From Solimonas variicoloris DSM 15731 (GTDB lineage Bacteria > Pseudomonadota > Gammaproteobacteria > Nevskiales > Nevskiaceae), in NCBI RefSeq assembly GCF_000382285.1, contig NZ_KB907937.1:37011-101010 (forward strand): a stretch of DNA of 64,000 nt. Reading direction: 5' to 3'. The notes beneath the pieces are model-generated. The model made no database searches, had not been told where the DNA came from, and saw nothing but the letters and a program-made list of their open reading frames with translations. This document shows positions 43,940-54,473 of the stretch, in pieces; within the stretch, counting starts at the first letter, position 1, and every line of letters starts with the position of its first letter. The position numbers were made by a program, and so were the translations under genes.

Positions 43940-44676
43940 GCGGGCTTGCGGCAATGCATGAAGTAGTTGACGTCGATGTCGTCGGCCAGCCGCGCCGATT
44001 TCAGCAGCGGGTTGTAGCGCAGGCCCTTGATGCCGACGACCTCGAGGCCGGCGCCGCGCGCCCAGGCCGCCAGCTCCGACGGGCGGATGAACTTCTCGTA
44101 GTCGTGGGTACCGCGCGGCACCAGGTTCAGCACGTATTCGGCGCCGACCACGGCGAGCGCGAAAGCCTTGGGGCTGCGGTTGATGGTCGAGAACACCAGG
44201 TCGCCGCCGGCCCGGGCGAGGCGGGCGCAGGCGGCGATCACCGAGGCCGGGTCCGGCACGTGCTCGAGCATTTCCATGCAGCAGACCAGATCGAATGCCT
44301 GCGGCCGCTCGGCGGCCAGCGCCTCGGCGCTGATCTGCCGGTAGTCGAGCCGGAACGCCGGCGGCGTGCGGCCGGATTCGAGGGCGTGCAGGCGCGCGAT
44401 GTCGATCAGCTCGCCGGCCATGTCGATGCCGAGCACTTCGGCACCTTCGGCGGCCAGCGCTTCGCTGAGCAGTCCGCCGCCGCAACCGATGTCGAGCGCG
44501 AGCTTGCCCTTGAGGCCGCCGGCGCATTGCGCGACGTAGCGCACGCGCGGCGGATTGATCTGGTGCAGCGTCGCCATTTCACCGCGCGGGTCCCACCAGC
44601 GCGAGGCGAGGCGTTCGAAGTTGGCGATTTCGCGGGCGTCGACGTTGCCGCGCTCGTGTTCGGTGGTGGCGCTCAT
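43936..44676 (-). CDS. ubiG: Ubiquinone O-methyltransferase
   Basis: A 246-residue SAM-dependent methyltransferase acting in both O-methylation steps of ubiquinone synthesis. Motif I LDIGCGGGLLSEALA is intact, with the UbiG-type N-terminus (ANFERLASRWWDPRGE) and FxRPSELAAWARGAGLEV near the end. I start it at ATG 44676 because it overlaps the deaminase stop (ATGA); a start 7 codons further upstream is possible. Both ends overlap neighbours by 4 bases, so it is tightly coupled within the operon. Confidence 0.95.
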   Translation of the reverse strand: MSATTEHERGNVDAREIANFERLASRWWDPRGEMATLHQINPPRVRYVAQCAGGLKGKLALDIGCGGGLLSEALAAEGAEVLGIDMAGELIDIARLHALESGRTPPAFRLDYRQISAEALAAERPQAFDLVCCMEMLEHVPDPASVIAACARLARAGGDLVFSTINRSPKAFALAVVGAEYVLNLVPRGTHDYEKFIRPSELAAWARGAGLEVVGIKGLRYNPLLKSARLADDIDVNYFMHCRKPA

Positions 44677-45986
44677 GGACGGATCTTCTGCCGCCATTCG
44701 GCGGCCCTGGCGATGACGGCGGTTTCGTCGAGCGTCGTCAGCTGCCGCCCGCGCAGCAGCGGACGACCGGCGACGAAGACGTCGCTGACCTGATCGCGGC
44801 CGGCGGCGTAGGCGAGCTGCGACAGGACGTTGTAGACCGGCTGGGTGGCCGGAGCGTGAAGGTCGACGGCGATGAAGTCGGCCGACTTGCCGGCGACCAG
44901 CGAGCCGATTTCCTGGTCGAGCCCGAGGGCGCGGGCGCCGGCCAGCGTCGCCATGCGCAGCGCCGCCGGGGCCGCCAGCGCGCGCGTGTCGCCGCCGACC
45001 GCCTTGGCGAGCAGCGCCGCGGTGCGCAGCTCGCCGATCAGGTCGAGGTCGTTGTTGCTGGCGGCGCCGTCGGTGCCGATGCCGACGTTGGCGCCTGCCG
45101 TCAGCAGCTTGTCGACCGGGCAGAAGCCGCTGGCGAGCTTGAGGTTCGACTCCGGGCAGTGCGCGATGTGCACGCCGTACTCGGCCGCCTCGGCGATCTC
45201 GGCGTCGGTCAGCTGCGTCATGTGCACGGCGATGAAGTCAGGACCGAGCAGTTCGAGTGCCTTGAGCCGTGCCCACGGACGGCTGCCGCTCTGCTTGACC
45301 GCCTCGACGACCTCGAACTCGGTTTCATGCACATGCATGTGGATGCCGATGCCGAGTTCGTTGGCGTAGCGGCGGATCTTCTGCAGCGGCGCGTCGGACA
45401 CCGTGTACGGCGCGTGCGGCGCGAAGATCGTGCGCACCAGCGGCGTGTCGCGCAGCGCGTCATGCAGCGCCAGGCCTTTGTGGATGTAGTCGTCGGCGCC
45501 GCTGCCCCAGGCGGTCGGGAAGTCGAACACGACCAGGCCGACGGTCGCGCGCAGGCCCGTTTCGCGGGCGACGCGGGCCGTCGCGTCCGGGAAGAAGTAC
45601 ATGTCGTTCACGCAGGTCGTGCCGCCGCGGATCATCTCGGCGAACGCCAGGCGCAGGCCGTCCTCGCAGAACGTGGCACCGACGTGCGCGCCCTCGGCCG
45701 GCCAGATGTGGTTCTGCAGCCAGTCCATCAGCGGCAGGTCGTCGGCGATGCCACGCAGCAGGCTCATCGCAGCGTGCGTGTGCAGATTGACGAGGCCCGG
45801 CAGCACGGCGTGCTGGGGCAGCGCAACGGTCTCGCGGGCCTGGTAGCGCGTCTGCGCCTCGGCCAGCGGCAGGACGGCTTCGATGCGGCCGGCGTCGACG
45901 ACGAGCGCGTGCGCTTCGAGCACGACGCCTTCGGGCTCGATCGGCACGAGCCAGCGCGGCGTCACCAGCAGGTCTACGGTCTGCAT
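44673..45986 (-). CDS. MTA/SAH-type adenosine deaminase (TRZ/ATZ family)
   Basis: A 437-residue amidohydrolase with metal ligands H69-x-H71 (VNLHTHAAMS), the APHAPYTVS segment, HVHETEFEV and GTDGAASNNDLDL. In Pseudomonas aeruginosa the syntenic enzyme deaminates 5'-methylthioadenosine to methylthioinosine. It sits divergent from mtnA, which handles methylthioribose 1-phosphate from the same salvage pathway, so this function is strongly suggested, though a guanine or S-adenosylhomocysteine deaminase is possible. ATG 45986 is 57 bases from the mtnA start; the stop overlaps ubiG. Confidence 0.85.
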   Translation of the reverse strand: MQTVDLLVTPRWLVPIEPEGVVLEAHALVVDAGRIEAVLPLAEAQTRYQARETVALPQHAVLPGLVNLHTHAAMSLLRGIADDLPLMDWLQNHIWPAEGAHVGATFCEDGLRLAFAEMIRGGTTCVNDMYFFPDATARVARETGLRATVGLVVFDFPTAWGSGADDYIHKGLALHDALRDTPLVRTIFAPHAPYTVSDAPLQKIRRYANELGIGIHMHVHETEFEVVEAVKQSGSRPWARLKALELLGPDFIAVHMTQLTDAEIAEAAEYGVHIAHCPESNLKLASGFCPVDKLLTAGANVGIGTDGAASNNDLDLIGELRTAALLAKAVGGDTRALAAPAALRMATLAGARALGLDQEIGSLVAGKSADFIAVDLHAPATQPVYNVLSQLAYAAGRDQVSDVFVAGRPLLRGRQLTTLDETAVIARAAEWRQKIRP

Positions 45987-46010
45987 GCAGTGGCGAAAGT
46001 CGGGGATGGA

Positions 46011-46016
46011 TAGAAT
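46011..46016 (+). promoter_or_regulatory. Candidate -10 element for mtnA
   Basis: TAGAAT in the 57-base divergent region, 28 bases before the mtnA ATG. The same hexamer recurs ahead of other genes here. No good -35. Confidence 0.35.
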
Positions 46017-46043
46017 GTCCGTTCAAGTTTACCCGAGGCCGTC

Positions 46044-47072
46044 ATGTCTGCCGTTGACCTTTCCGCTGTGCGCCCCGAGCCGGTGAAGCCGCTGATCTGG
46101 GAGGGCGACCACCTGCGGCTGCTCGACCAGCGCGTGCTGCCGGGCGAGCTGCGTTACCTGCGCTGCGAGAGTGCCGGCGACATTGCCGACGCGATCCACG
46201 GCATGGCGGTGCGTGGCGCGCCGGCGATCGGCATCGCTGCCGCCTATGGCATGGTGCTGGCGCTGCGCGCTGATCCGGACGGCGTGCAGCGCGCCTTCGA
46301 CCTGCTCGCCGCATCGCGGCCGACCGCCGTGAATCTGCGCTGGGCGCTGGAGCGCATGCGCGGCCTGTGGCTGGAGCGCCCGGACCTCGCCGCGCTCGAA
46401 GCCGAGGCGGTGAAGATCCACGACGAGGATCTGGCGCAGAACCTGAAAATGGGTGCGTTCGGCGCGGCCCTGATCGGTTCGAACGCGAGCGTCATCACCC
46501 ATTGCAACACCGGCGCGCTGGCGACCGGCGGGCACGGCACGGCGCTCGGCGTGATCCGCAGCGCCTACGCGCTGAATCGCATCGCCCGCGTCTACAACAC
46601 CGAGACGCGGCCGTGGCTGCAGGGCGCGCGGCTGACAGCCTGGGAGCTGCAGCAGGAAGGCATTCCGGCCAAGCTGATCGCCGACGGCGCCGCCGCGCAC
46701 CTGATGAGCCGCGAGCAGATCGACTGGGTCATCGTCGGCGCCGACCGCATCGCCGAAAACGGCGATACCGCCAACAAGATCGGCACCTATGCGCTGGCGG
46801 TCGCCGCGCGTCGGCACGGCGTGAAGTTCATGGTGGTCGCGCCGAGCGGTACCTTCGACCTGCGCTGCCGCAGCGGCGCCGACATCCCGATCGAGGAGCG
46901 CGGGGCGGCCGAGCTCACCGAGTTTCGCGGCGTGCCGATCGCGCCGCAGGGCTACGATGCCTTCAATCCAGTGTTCGACGTCACGCCGGCCGAGCTGATC
47001 GACGCCATCGTCTGCGAGTCCGGCGTCATCGCCAGGCCGAGCCGCGAGGCCGTCCGCGCAGTGCTGGGCTGA
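46044..47072 (+). CDS. mtnA: Methylthioribose-1-phosphate isomerase
   Basis: A 342-residue eIF2B-like isomerase converting 5-methylthioribose 1-phosphate to the ribulose form in methionine salvage. Characteristic segments are [14 protein letters not shown], the catalytic cysteine in [18 protein letters not shown] and the aspartate in [19 protein letters not shown]. Divergent from the putative MTA deaminase. ATG 46044. No other mtn gene is in the window, so the rest of the pathway must be elsewhere. Confidence 0.94.
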   Translation: MSAVDLSAVRPEPVKPLIWEGDHLRLLDQRVLPGELRYLRCESAGDIADAIHGMAVRGAPAIGIAAAYGMVLALRADPDGVQRAFDLLAASRPTAVNLRWALERMRGLWLERPDLAALEAEAVKIHDEDLAQNLKMGAFGAALIGSNASVITHCNTGALATGGHGTALGVIRSAYALNRIARVYNTETRPWLQGARLTAWELQQEGIPAKLIADGAAAHLMSREQIDWVIVGADRIAENGDTANKIGTYALAVAARRHGVKFMVVAPSGTFDLRCRSGADIPIEERGAAELTEFRGVPIAPQGYDAFNPVFDVTPAELIDAIVCESGVIARPSREAVRAVLG

Positions 47073-47141
47073 GCCGCGCCGGCAGGCCGCCGCGGAAGCC
47101 TCGCCGGGGCCCGAAAAGCGGCGCCAAGCCCTCGTCCGTGC

Positions 47142-47147
47142 TAGAAT
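47142..47147 (+). promoter_or_regulatory. Candidate -10 element for gyrA
   Basis: TAGAAT, about 140 bases ahead of the gyrA start, leaving a long untranslated leader. The 214-base gap between mtnA and gyrA holds no gene I can support. Confidence 0.4.
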
Positions 47148-47286
47148 TTCGCGGTCGACAAGGGCTGCATCCAGGACTGCGGATGCGACGCCTTTTCCGC
47201 GCCGAAAACGAGAGCACGACGCTGGCGGCCGCGCCGGCGCGACGCCCGGGCCTTGATCCAGGACAGACCCCGTTACAACACGCTCC

Positions 47287-50022
<2,736 letters not shown>

Positions 50023-50040
50023 AATATCGAGCATAAAGAG

Positions 50041-50060
50041 GGCGCTGCGGCGCCTTTTTT
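50041..50060 (+). terminator. Terminator after gyrA
   Basis: GGCGC-TGCG-GCGCC followed by six T, 18 bases past the gyrA stop. The stem is short (5 base pairs) but the T-run is good. It separates gyrA from the toxin-antitoxin pair. Confidence 0.75.
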
Positions 50061-50074
50061 ATGGGCCCATATGA

Positions 50075-50091
50075 CTAACAGGACATGTTAG
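50075..50091. promoter_or_regulatory. Operator of the RHH/PIN toxin-antitoxin pair
   Basis: CTAACA-ggaca-TGTTAG: perfect 6-base inverted repeat 16 bases before the antitoxin start. The AT-rich run TTATTATT (50093-50100) just after it could be part of a -10. Position and size fit autoregulation by a ribbon-helix-helix antitoxin. Confidence 0.55.
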
Positions 50092-50107
50092 GTTATTATT
50101 CGCGGCG

Positions 50108-50359
50108 ATGAATTTCAGTGTCCATTTCGACGACGAGACGATCGAGCGGCTGAACCGCGCGGTGGCCCGCGTCGGCCTGACGCGCAATCGCGTGATCACG
50201 CTCGCCGTGCAGGATTGGCTGGCGCGCAATGAGGAAAAGGACTGGCCGGCGGTGCTGAAGAGCCACTTCGGCAATCCGGCGCCGGAGCTGACCGAGGAAA
50301 CGCTGGACTTCCAGGCCTGGCGCGAGGCGCTGCCGGATTCGGCGCCGGTGCACTGGTGA
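50108..50359 (+). CDS. Ribbon-helix-helix antitoxin
   Basis: An 83-residue protein. The first 40 residues form a CopG/RHH fold: beta strand NFSVHFDDE, helix TIERLNRAVARVG, second helix RNRVITLAVQDWLAR. The C-terminal half is acidic and likely disordered until folded on the toxin (EETLDFQAWREAL). An inverted repeat lies at its promoter. It overlaps the toxin gene (GTGA). Family assignment is by fold pattern; the exact family (VapB-like, or other) is not certain. Confidence 0.8.
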   Translation: MNFSVHFDDETIERLNRAVARVGLTRNRVITLAVQDWLARNEEKDWPAVLKSHFGNPAPELTEETLDFQAWREALPDSAPVHW

Positions 50360-50754
50360 AGTATCTGCTCGACTCCGACGTGCTCGCCGCGGCGATCAAG
50401 GGACGGTTGCCGGTCGTGCTGCGGCTGCAGGCGCTGAAGCCGAGCGACGTCGCGGTGTCGGTGCTGGGGCAGGCGGAGGCCGAGACGGCGCTTCGCCTGC
50501 AGCCGCGGGCGCAGGCGCGCTACGGCAAGTTGCTGAAGGAGTTCCTGCATTCGGTGCAGGTGCTCGGGATCGGCGCCGCCGAGGCGCAGCAGGCGGTCGT
50601 GATCGGCGCCTATCTGCAGGCAGCCGGCGAAAAGCTGGCGCCGCTGGATCTGTGGCTCGCGGCGACGGCAACGGCGCGGCAGCTGGTACTGGTGACGGAC
50701 CGCGTCGCGGCTTTCGCGTCGGTGCCGAATCTCGACGTCGAGCGCTGGAGCTGA
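50356..50754 (+). CDS. PIN-domain toxin (VapC-like)
   Basis: A 132-residue PIN-domain protein, the presumed RNase of the pair. Acidic residues in the usual places are D6 (LLDSDVL), E41 or E43 (GQAEAETAL), D98 (APLDLWLAATA) and D115 (LVTDR), enough for a metal-binding active site. It uses a GTG start (50356) overlapping the antitoxin stop. Targets of such toxins include initiator tRNA and rRNA; nothing here shows which. The pair sits between gyrA and serC, where related genomes have none, so it was probably acquired. Confidence 0.8.
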   Translation: MKYLLDSDVLAAAIKGRLPVVLRLQALKPSDVAVSVLGQAEAETALRLQPRAQARYGKLLKEFLHSVQVLGIGAAEAQQAVVIGAYLQAAGEKLAPLDLWLAATATARQLVLVTDRVAAFASVPNLDVERWS

Positions 50755-50890
50755 ACGGGCGGGACGGCGGGAATGAGGGCCGGGCGCGCTGCGGCGGGTC
50801 GCGGCCAGGAGGGCGGACCGGGCTGGGCGCGGTCCGCCGGTATTCAGGCGGTAAACGAGTGGTTGAAGCAGGTCTTTCGAGGAAACTGAA

Positions 50891-51973
50891 ATGAAAAGAG
50901 TCGTGAACTTCAGCGCCGGACCGGCGACGCTGCCTTTCGAAGTGCTGCAGCAGGTGCAGGCCGAGCTGCTCGACTGGCAGGGTTGCGGCATGTCGGTGAT
51001 GGAAATGTCGCATCGCGACAAGGAGTTCATGAGCATCGCGCAGGCAGCGGAAGCCGATCTGCGCGAGGTCGCCGGCATTCCGGCGAACTACAAGGTGCTG
51101 TTCCTGCAGGGCGGCGCGACGGCGCAGTTCACGTTCGTGCCGATGAACCTGCTGCGCGGCAAGCAGAACGTCGATTTCGTGCTGACCGGCGACTGGGGCA
51201 AGAAGGCCGCCAAGGAAGCGGCGCGCTATGCCAAGGTCAACGTCGCCGCGAGCAGCGAAGCCGACAAGTTCACGCACATCCCGGAGCGCTCGAGCTGGAA
51301 GCTCGATACGAACGCGGCCTACGTGCACGTGACCTCGAACGAGACCATCCACGGCGTCGAGTTCGCCGCCGATCCGGACACCGGCGACGTGCCGCTGGTC
51401 GCCGACATGTCGTCGAACATGCTGTCGCGCCCGTTCGACGTGACGAAGTACGGCCTCATCTATGCCGGCGCGCAGAAGAACATCGGCCCGGCCGGCGTGA
51501 CGATCGTCATCGTGCGCGACGACCTGATCGGCCAGACGCTGCCGAATACGCCGGGCATCTTCGACTACAAGCAGATGGCCGACGCCGAGTCGATGCTGAA
51601 CACGCCGCCGTGCTTTGCCTGGTACGTCTCGGGTCTGGTCTTCAAGTGGATCAAGGCGCATGGCGGCCTCGCCGGCATCGGCGAGCGCAACGCCAAGAAG
51701 GCGGAGCTGCTGTATGCCTATATCGACAGCCAGGACTTCTATCGCAATCCGGTCGCCAAGGCCGATCGTTCGCGGATGAACGTGCCGTTCACGCTCGCCA
51801 ATCCGGAGCTCGACGCCGAGTTCCTGAAGGGCGCCAAGGCGGCTGACCTGTCGGGCCTGAAGGGGCATCGCTCGGTCGGCGGCATGCGCGCGTCGATCTA
51901 CAACGCGATGACGCTCGAAGGCGTGCAGCAGCTCGTCGACTACATGAAGGAATTCGCGCGGACGCGCGGCTGA
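50891..51973 (+). CDS. serC: Phosphoserine aminotransferase
   Basis: A 360-residue class V PLP aminotransferase acting in serine and pyridoxine synthesis. The PLP lysine is in YAGAQKNIGPAGVTI, with the start motif NFSAGPATLP and GGMRASIYNAMT at the C-terminus. AGGA (50879-50882) precedes ATG 50891. First gene of the serine/aromatic block; serA follows after 105 bases. Confidence 0.96.
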   Translation: MKRVVNFSAGPATLPFEVLQQVQAELLDWQGCGMSVMEMSHRDKEFMSIAQAAEADLREVAGIPANYKVLFLQGGATAQFTFVPMNLLRGKQNVDFVLTGDWGKKAAKEAARYAKVNVAASSEADKFTHIPERSSWKLDTNAAYVHVTSNETIHGVEFAADPDTGDVPLVADMSSNMLSRPFDVTKYGLIYAGAQKNIGPAGVTIVIVRDDLIGQTLPNTPGIFDYKQMADAESMLNTPPCFAWYVSGLVFKWIKAHGGLAGIGERNAKKAELLYAYIDSQDFYRNPVAKADRSRMNVPFTLANPELDAEFLKGAKAADLSGLKGHRSVGGMRASIYNAMTLEGVQQLVDYMKEFARTRG

Positions 51974-51990
51974 AAAGGCGGCAATCGAGT

Positions 51991-52055
51991 ATCGGGAATG
52001 CGGAATCGTTGCGAGACGAAACCGCTTCCCGATTCTGACGTTGGCCGTTTCCCGA
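51991..52055. repeat. Short repeated motif between serC and serA
   Basis: CCGCTTCCCGAT (52022-52033) and CCGTTTCCCGAT (52045-52055 or so) are near-identical direct repeats, and ATCGGGAATGCGG (51991-52003) is a near-inverted copy. Such TCCCGAT-rich small repeats are dispersed in Xanthomonadaceae-like genomes. In transcripts they could fold into a hairpin between the two genes. Direct reading; dispersal elsewhere cannot be checked here. Confidence 0.4.
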
Positions 52056-52078
52056 TCCCCAATTTCCGGTTTTAAGCC

Positions 52079-53254
52079 ATGTTCAAAGTCCAAACCCTCA
52101 ACAACATCTCCGTCAACGGGCTCGAGCGTCTGCCGCGCGACCGTTTCGAGATCGCTTCCGAGATCCAGAATCCGGACGCGATCCTCGTGCGCTCGGCCGA
52201 CATGCACAAGCTGGAGATCCCGGCTTCGGTGAAGGCCATCGGCCGCGCCGGTGCCGGCACCAACAACATTCCGGTCGCGGCGATGAGCAAGCGCGGCGTG
52301 CCGGTCTTCAACGCGCCGGGTGCCAACGCCAATGCGGTCAAGGAACTTGTGCTGGCCTCGATGCTGATGACGGCGCGCAACATCCCGGCCTCGCTCGATT
52401 TCGTCAAGAAGCTCGACGGCGACGACAAGGCCATGCATGAGGCCGTCGAGGCCGGCAAGAAGAAGTTCGTCGGCTTCGAGCTGCCGGGCCGCACGCTCGG
52501 CGTGATCGGCCTCGGCGCGATCGGCGTCAAGGTCGCCAACGCCGCGCTCGAGCTCGGCATGACGGTCTACGGCTTCGATCCGGCAATGACGGTGCAGAAC
52601 GCCTGGCAGCTGAACGCCGGCGTGCATCGTGCGCTGTCGGTCGATGATCTGATGTCGAAGTCGCAGTTCATCTCGGTGCATGTGCCGCTGCTCGACGCGA
52701 CCCGCGGCCTGATCAACGCCGAGCGCATCCGCCTGATGAAGAAGCAGGGCGTGATTCTGAACTTCGCGCGTGACGCGATCGTCGACGAGAAGGCGGTCAT
52801 CGAGGCGCTCGACGAAGGCCGCCTGCACGCCTATGCCTGCGACTTCCCGTCGAACGCGCTCAAGGGCCATCCGCGCGTGCTGGCGACCCCGCATCTCGGC
52901 GCCTCGACCGGCGAGGCCGAGGACAACTGCGCAGTGATGGTCGCCGACCAGATCCGCGAGTTCCTCGAACTCGGCACGATCCGCAATTCGGTGAACTTCC
53001 CGGAGGCGCAGATGCCCTTGCTGCCGGGCAAGACGCGCCTGTGCATCGTCAACGAGAACGTGCCGAACATGGTCGGCCAGATCTCGACGGCGCTCGCCAA
53101 GCATCACCTCAACATCGCCGACCTGCTGAACAAGTCGCGCGGCGACCTGGCGTACACGATCGCCGACCTCGATTCGGCGGTGCCCGCCGAGGTGGCCGGC
53201 GAGATCGCGGCGATTCCGGGCGTGCTGGCGACCCGCGTGATCGTGGGCCGCTGA
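52079..53254 (+). CDS. serA: D-3-phosphoglycerate dehydrogenase
   Basis: A 391-residue NAD-dependent dehydrogenase, the first step of serine synthesis. NAD-binding motif GLGAIGVKVANA, catalytic histidine in TPHLGASTGEAEDN and a C-terminal ACT domain (RLCIVNENVPNMVGQIS). The short form without the intervening domain matches type II/III enzymes. Its place between serC and pheA is not in the Pseudomonas order. ATG 52079. Two hairpins follow the gene. Confidence 0.94.
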   Translation: MFKVQTLNNISVNGLERLPRDRFEIASEIQNPDAILVRSADMHKLEIPASVKAIGRAGAGTNNIPVAAMSKRGVPVFNAPGANANAVKELVLASMLMTARNIPASLDFVKKLDGDDKAMHEAVEAGKKKFVGFELPGRTLGVIGLGAIGVKVANAALELGMTVYGFDPAMTVQNAWQLNAGVHRALSVDDLMSKSQFISVHVPLLDATRGLINAERIRLMKKQGVILNFARDAIVDEKAVIEALDEGRLHAYACDFPSNALKGHPRVLATPHLGASTGEAEDNCAVMVADQIREFLELGTIRNSVNFPEAQMPLLPGKTRLCIVNENVPNMVGQISTALAKHHLNIADLLNKSRGDLAYTIADLDSAVPAEVAGEIAAIPGVLATRVIVGR

Positions 53255-53263
53255 TGCCGCTCG

Positions 53264-53345
53264 CGCCCGGCCGCCCGGTTCGGGCGGTCGGGCGCAAGTC
53301 CCGAAGGCCGCGGATTCCCGCTAGAATCCGCGGCCTTTGCTTTTT
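53264..53345 (+). terminator. Tandem hairpins after serA
   Basis: First, CGCCCGGCCGCCCG / CGGGCGGTCGGGCG (53264-53294): a 14-base stem with one mismatch and no T-run. Second, AAGGCCGCGGATTC / GAATCCGCGGCCTT (53304-53337): a perfect 14-base stem followed after two bases by TTTTT. Together they should end the serA transcript; TAGAAT in the loop/right arm of the second could be the -10 of pheA. Confidence 0.85.
53322..53327 (+). promoter_or_regulatory. Candidate -10 element for pheA
   Basis: TAGAAT 39 bases before the pheA ATG, inside the second hairpin of the serA terminator. It resembles the hexamers ahead of mtnA and gyrA. Confidence 0.3.
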
Positions 53346-53366
53346 CCGTTTCGAGACGCCCATCCG

Positions 53367-54473
53367 ATGAAGGTGCCGCAGACCCTGGCCGAAGCGCGGT
53401 CGCAGATCGACTCGCTCGACGAGCAGATCCAGGCGCTCATTTCGCAGCGTGCGCGCATCGCGCTCGAAGTGGCGCATATCAAGCAGCGTTCCGGCGACAC
53501 CGGCAATCACTATCGCCCGTCGCGCGAGGCCGAGGTGCTGCGCCGTGCGATCGAGCGCAATCACGGCCCCGACGGCGGCCCGCTGACCGACGAGACGATC
53601 GCGCGCCTGATGCGCGAGATCATGTCGGTGTGCCTGTCGCTGGAGTCGCCGCTCACCATCGCTTACCTCGGGCCCGAGGGCACGTACACGCAGGCCGCGG
53701 TGCAGAAGCATTTCGGCGACAGCGTGACGGCGCGCGCGACGCGGGCGATCGACGAGATCTTCCGCGACGTCGAGACCGGCGCCGCCGACTACGGCGTGGT
53801 GCCGGTCGCCAACTCGATCGGCGGCGTCGTCAGCAACACGCTCGATGAACTGGTGCATACCCAGCTGCGCATCTGCGGCGAGGTGACGCTGGCCGTCCAC
53901 CACCAGCTGTTGTCGAAGCAGACCGAGCTCGAGTCGATCGTCAAGGTCTATTCGCACGCGCAGTCGTTCGCGCAGTGCCGCAAGTGGCTGGACGCGCATC
54001 TGCCGAAGGCCGAGCGCGAAGTGGTGTCGAGCAACGGCGAGGCCGCGCGTCGCGCGGCGGCCGAAGGCGCCGGCACCGCGGCGATCGCCTCGCTGCAGGC
54101 CGGGCGCATCAACGCGCTGAACATCCTCGCCTCGAACATCGAGGACGATCCGAGCAACACGACGCGCTTTCTCATCATCGGCAGGCATGAGCCCGCCTCG
54201 ACCGGCGACGACATCAGCTCGATCGTGATGACGGCGCACCGCAATCAGCCGGGCGCGCTGTTCAAGCTGTTGCAGCCGTTCGCCGACAGCGGGCTCGATC
54301 TGACGCGCCTGGAGTCGCGGCAGGTCAAGGGCTCGGTGGTCCCGGACTACTACTTCTTCGTGGACTTCGCCGGACACGAATCGGATCCGAAGGTGCGCGA
54401 GGTGCTCGAGACCGTGCGTTCGTCGGCGGCCTTCTTCAAGATTCTCGGCTCGTATCCGCGGGCCGTCATGTAA
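53367..54473 (+). CDS. pheA: Chorismate mutase/prephenate dehydratase (P-protein)
   Basis: A 368-residue bifunctional enzyme of phenylalanine synthesis: AroQ-type chorismate mutase (residues 1-90), periplasmic-binding-like dehydratase domain with IGRHEP after the TTRF motif, and a C-terminal ACT domain. In the ACT domain the Phe-binding GALF motif is present (PGALFKLL), but the usual ESRP reads ESRQ, and the segment after it is VKGSVVPDYYFFV instead of the common form. This could alter feedback inhibition. Start ATG 53367; a TTG at 53337 is rejected. Confidence 0.94.
   Translation: MKVPQTLAEARSQIDSLDEQIQALISQRARIALEVAHIKQRSGDTGNHYRPSREAEVLRRAIERNHGPDGGPLTDETIARLMREIMSVCLSLESPLTIAYLGPEGTYTQAAVQKHFGDSVTARATRAIDEIFRDVETGAADYGVVPVANSIGGVVSNTLDELVHTQLRICGEVTLAVHHQLLSKQTELESIVKVYSHAQSFAQCRKWLDAHLPKAEREVVSSNGEAARRAAAEGAGTAAIASLQAGRINALNILASNIEDDPSNTTRFLIIGRHEPASTGDDISSIVMTAHRNQPGALFKLLQPFADSGLDLTRLESRQVKGSVVPDYYFFVDFAGHESDPKVREVLETVRSSAAFFKILGSYPRAVM

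Noticed and set aside
50396..53107. A 903-codon minus-strand frame opposite the toxin, serC and serA
   Set aside because: Opposite three clear genes; no domain or signal; shadow frame.
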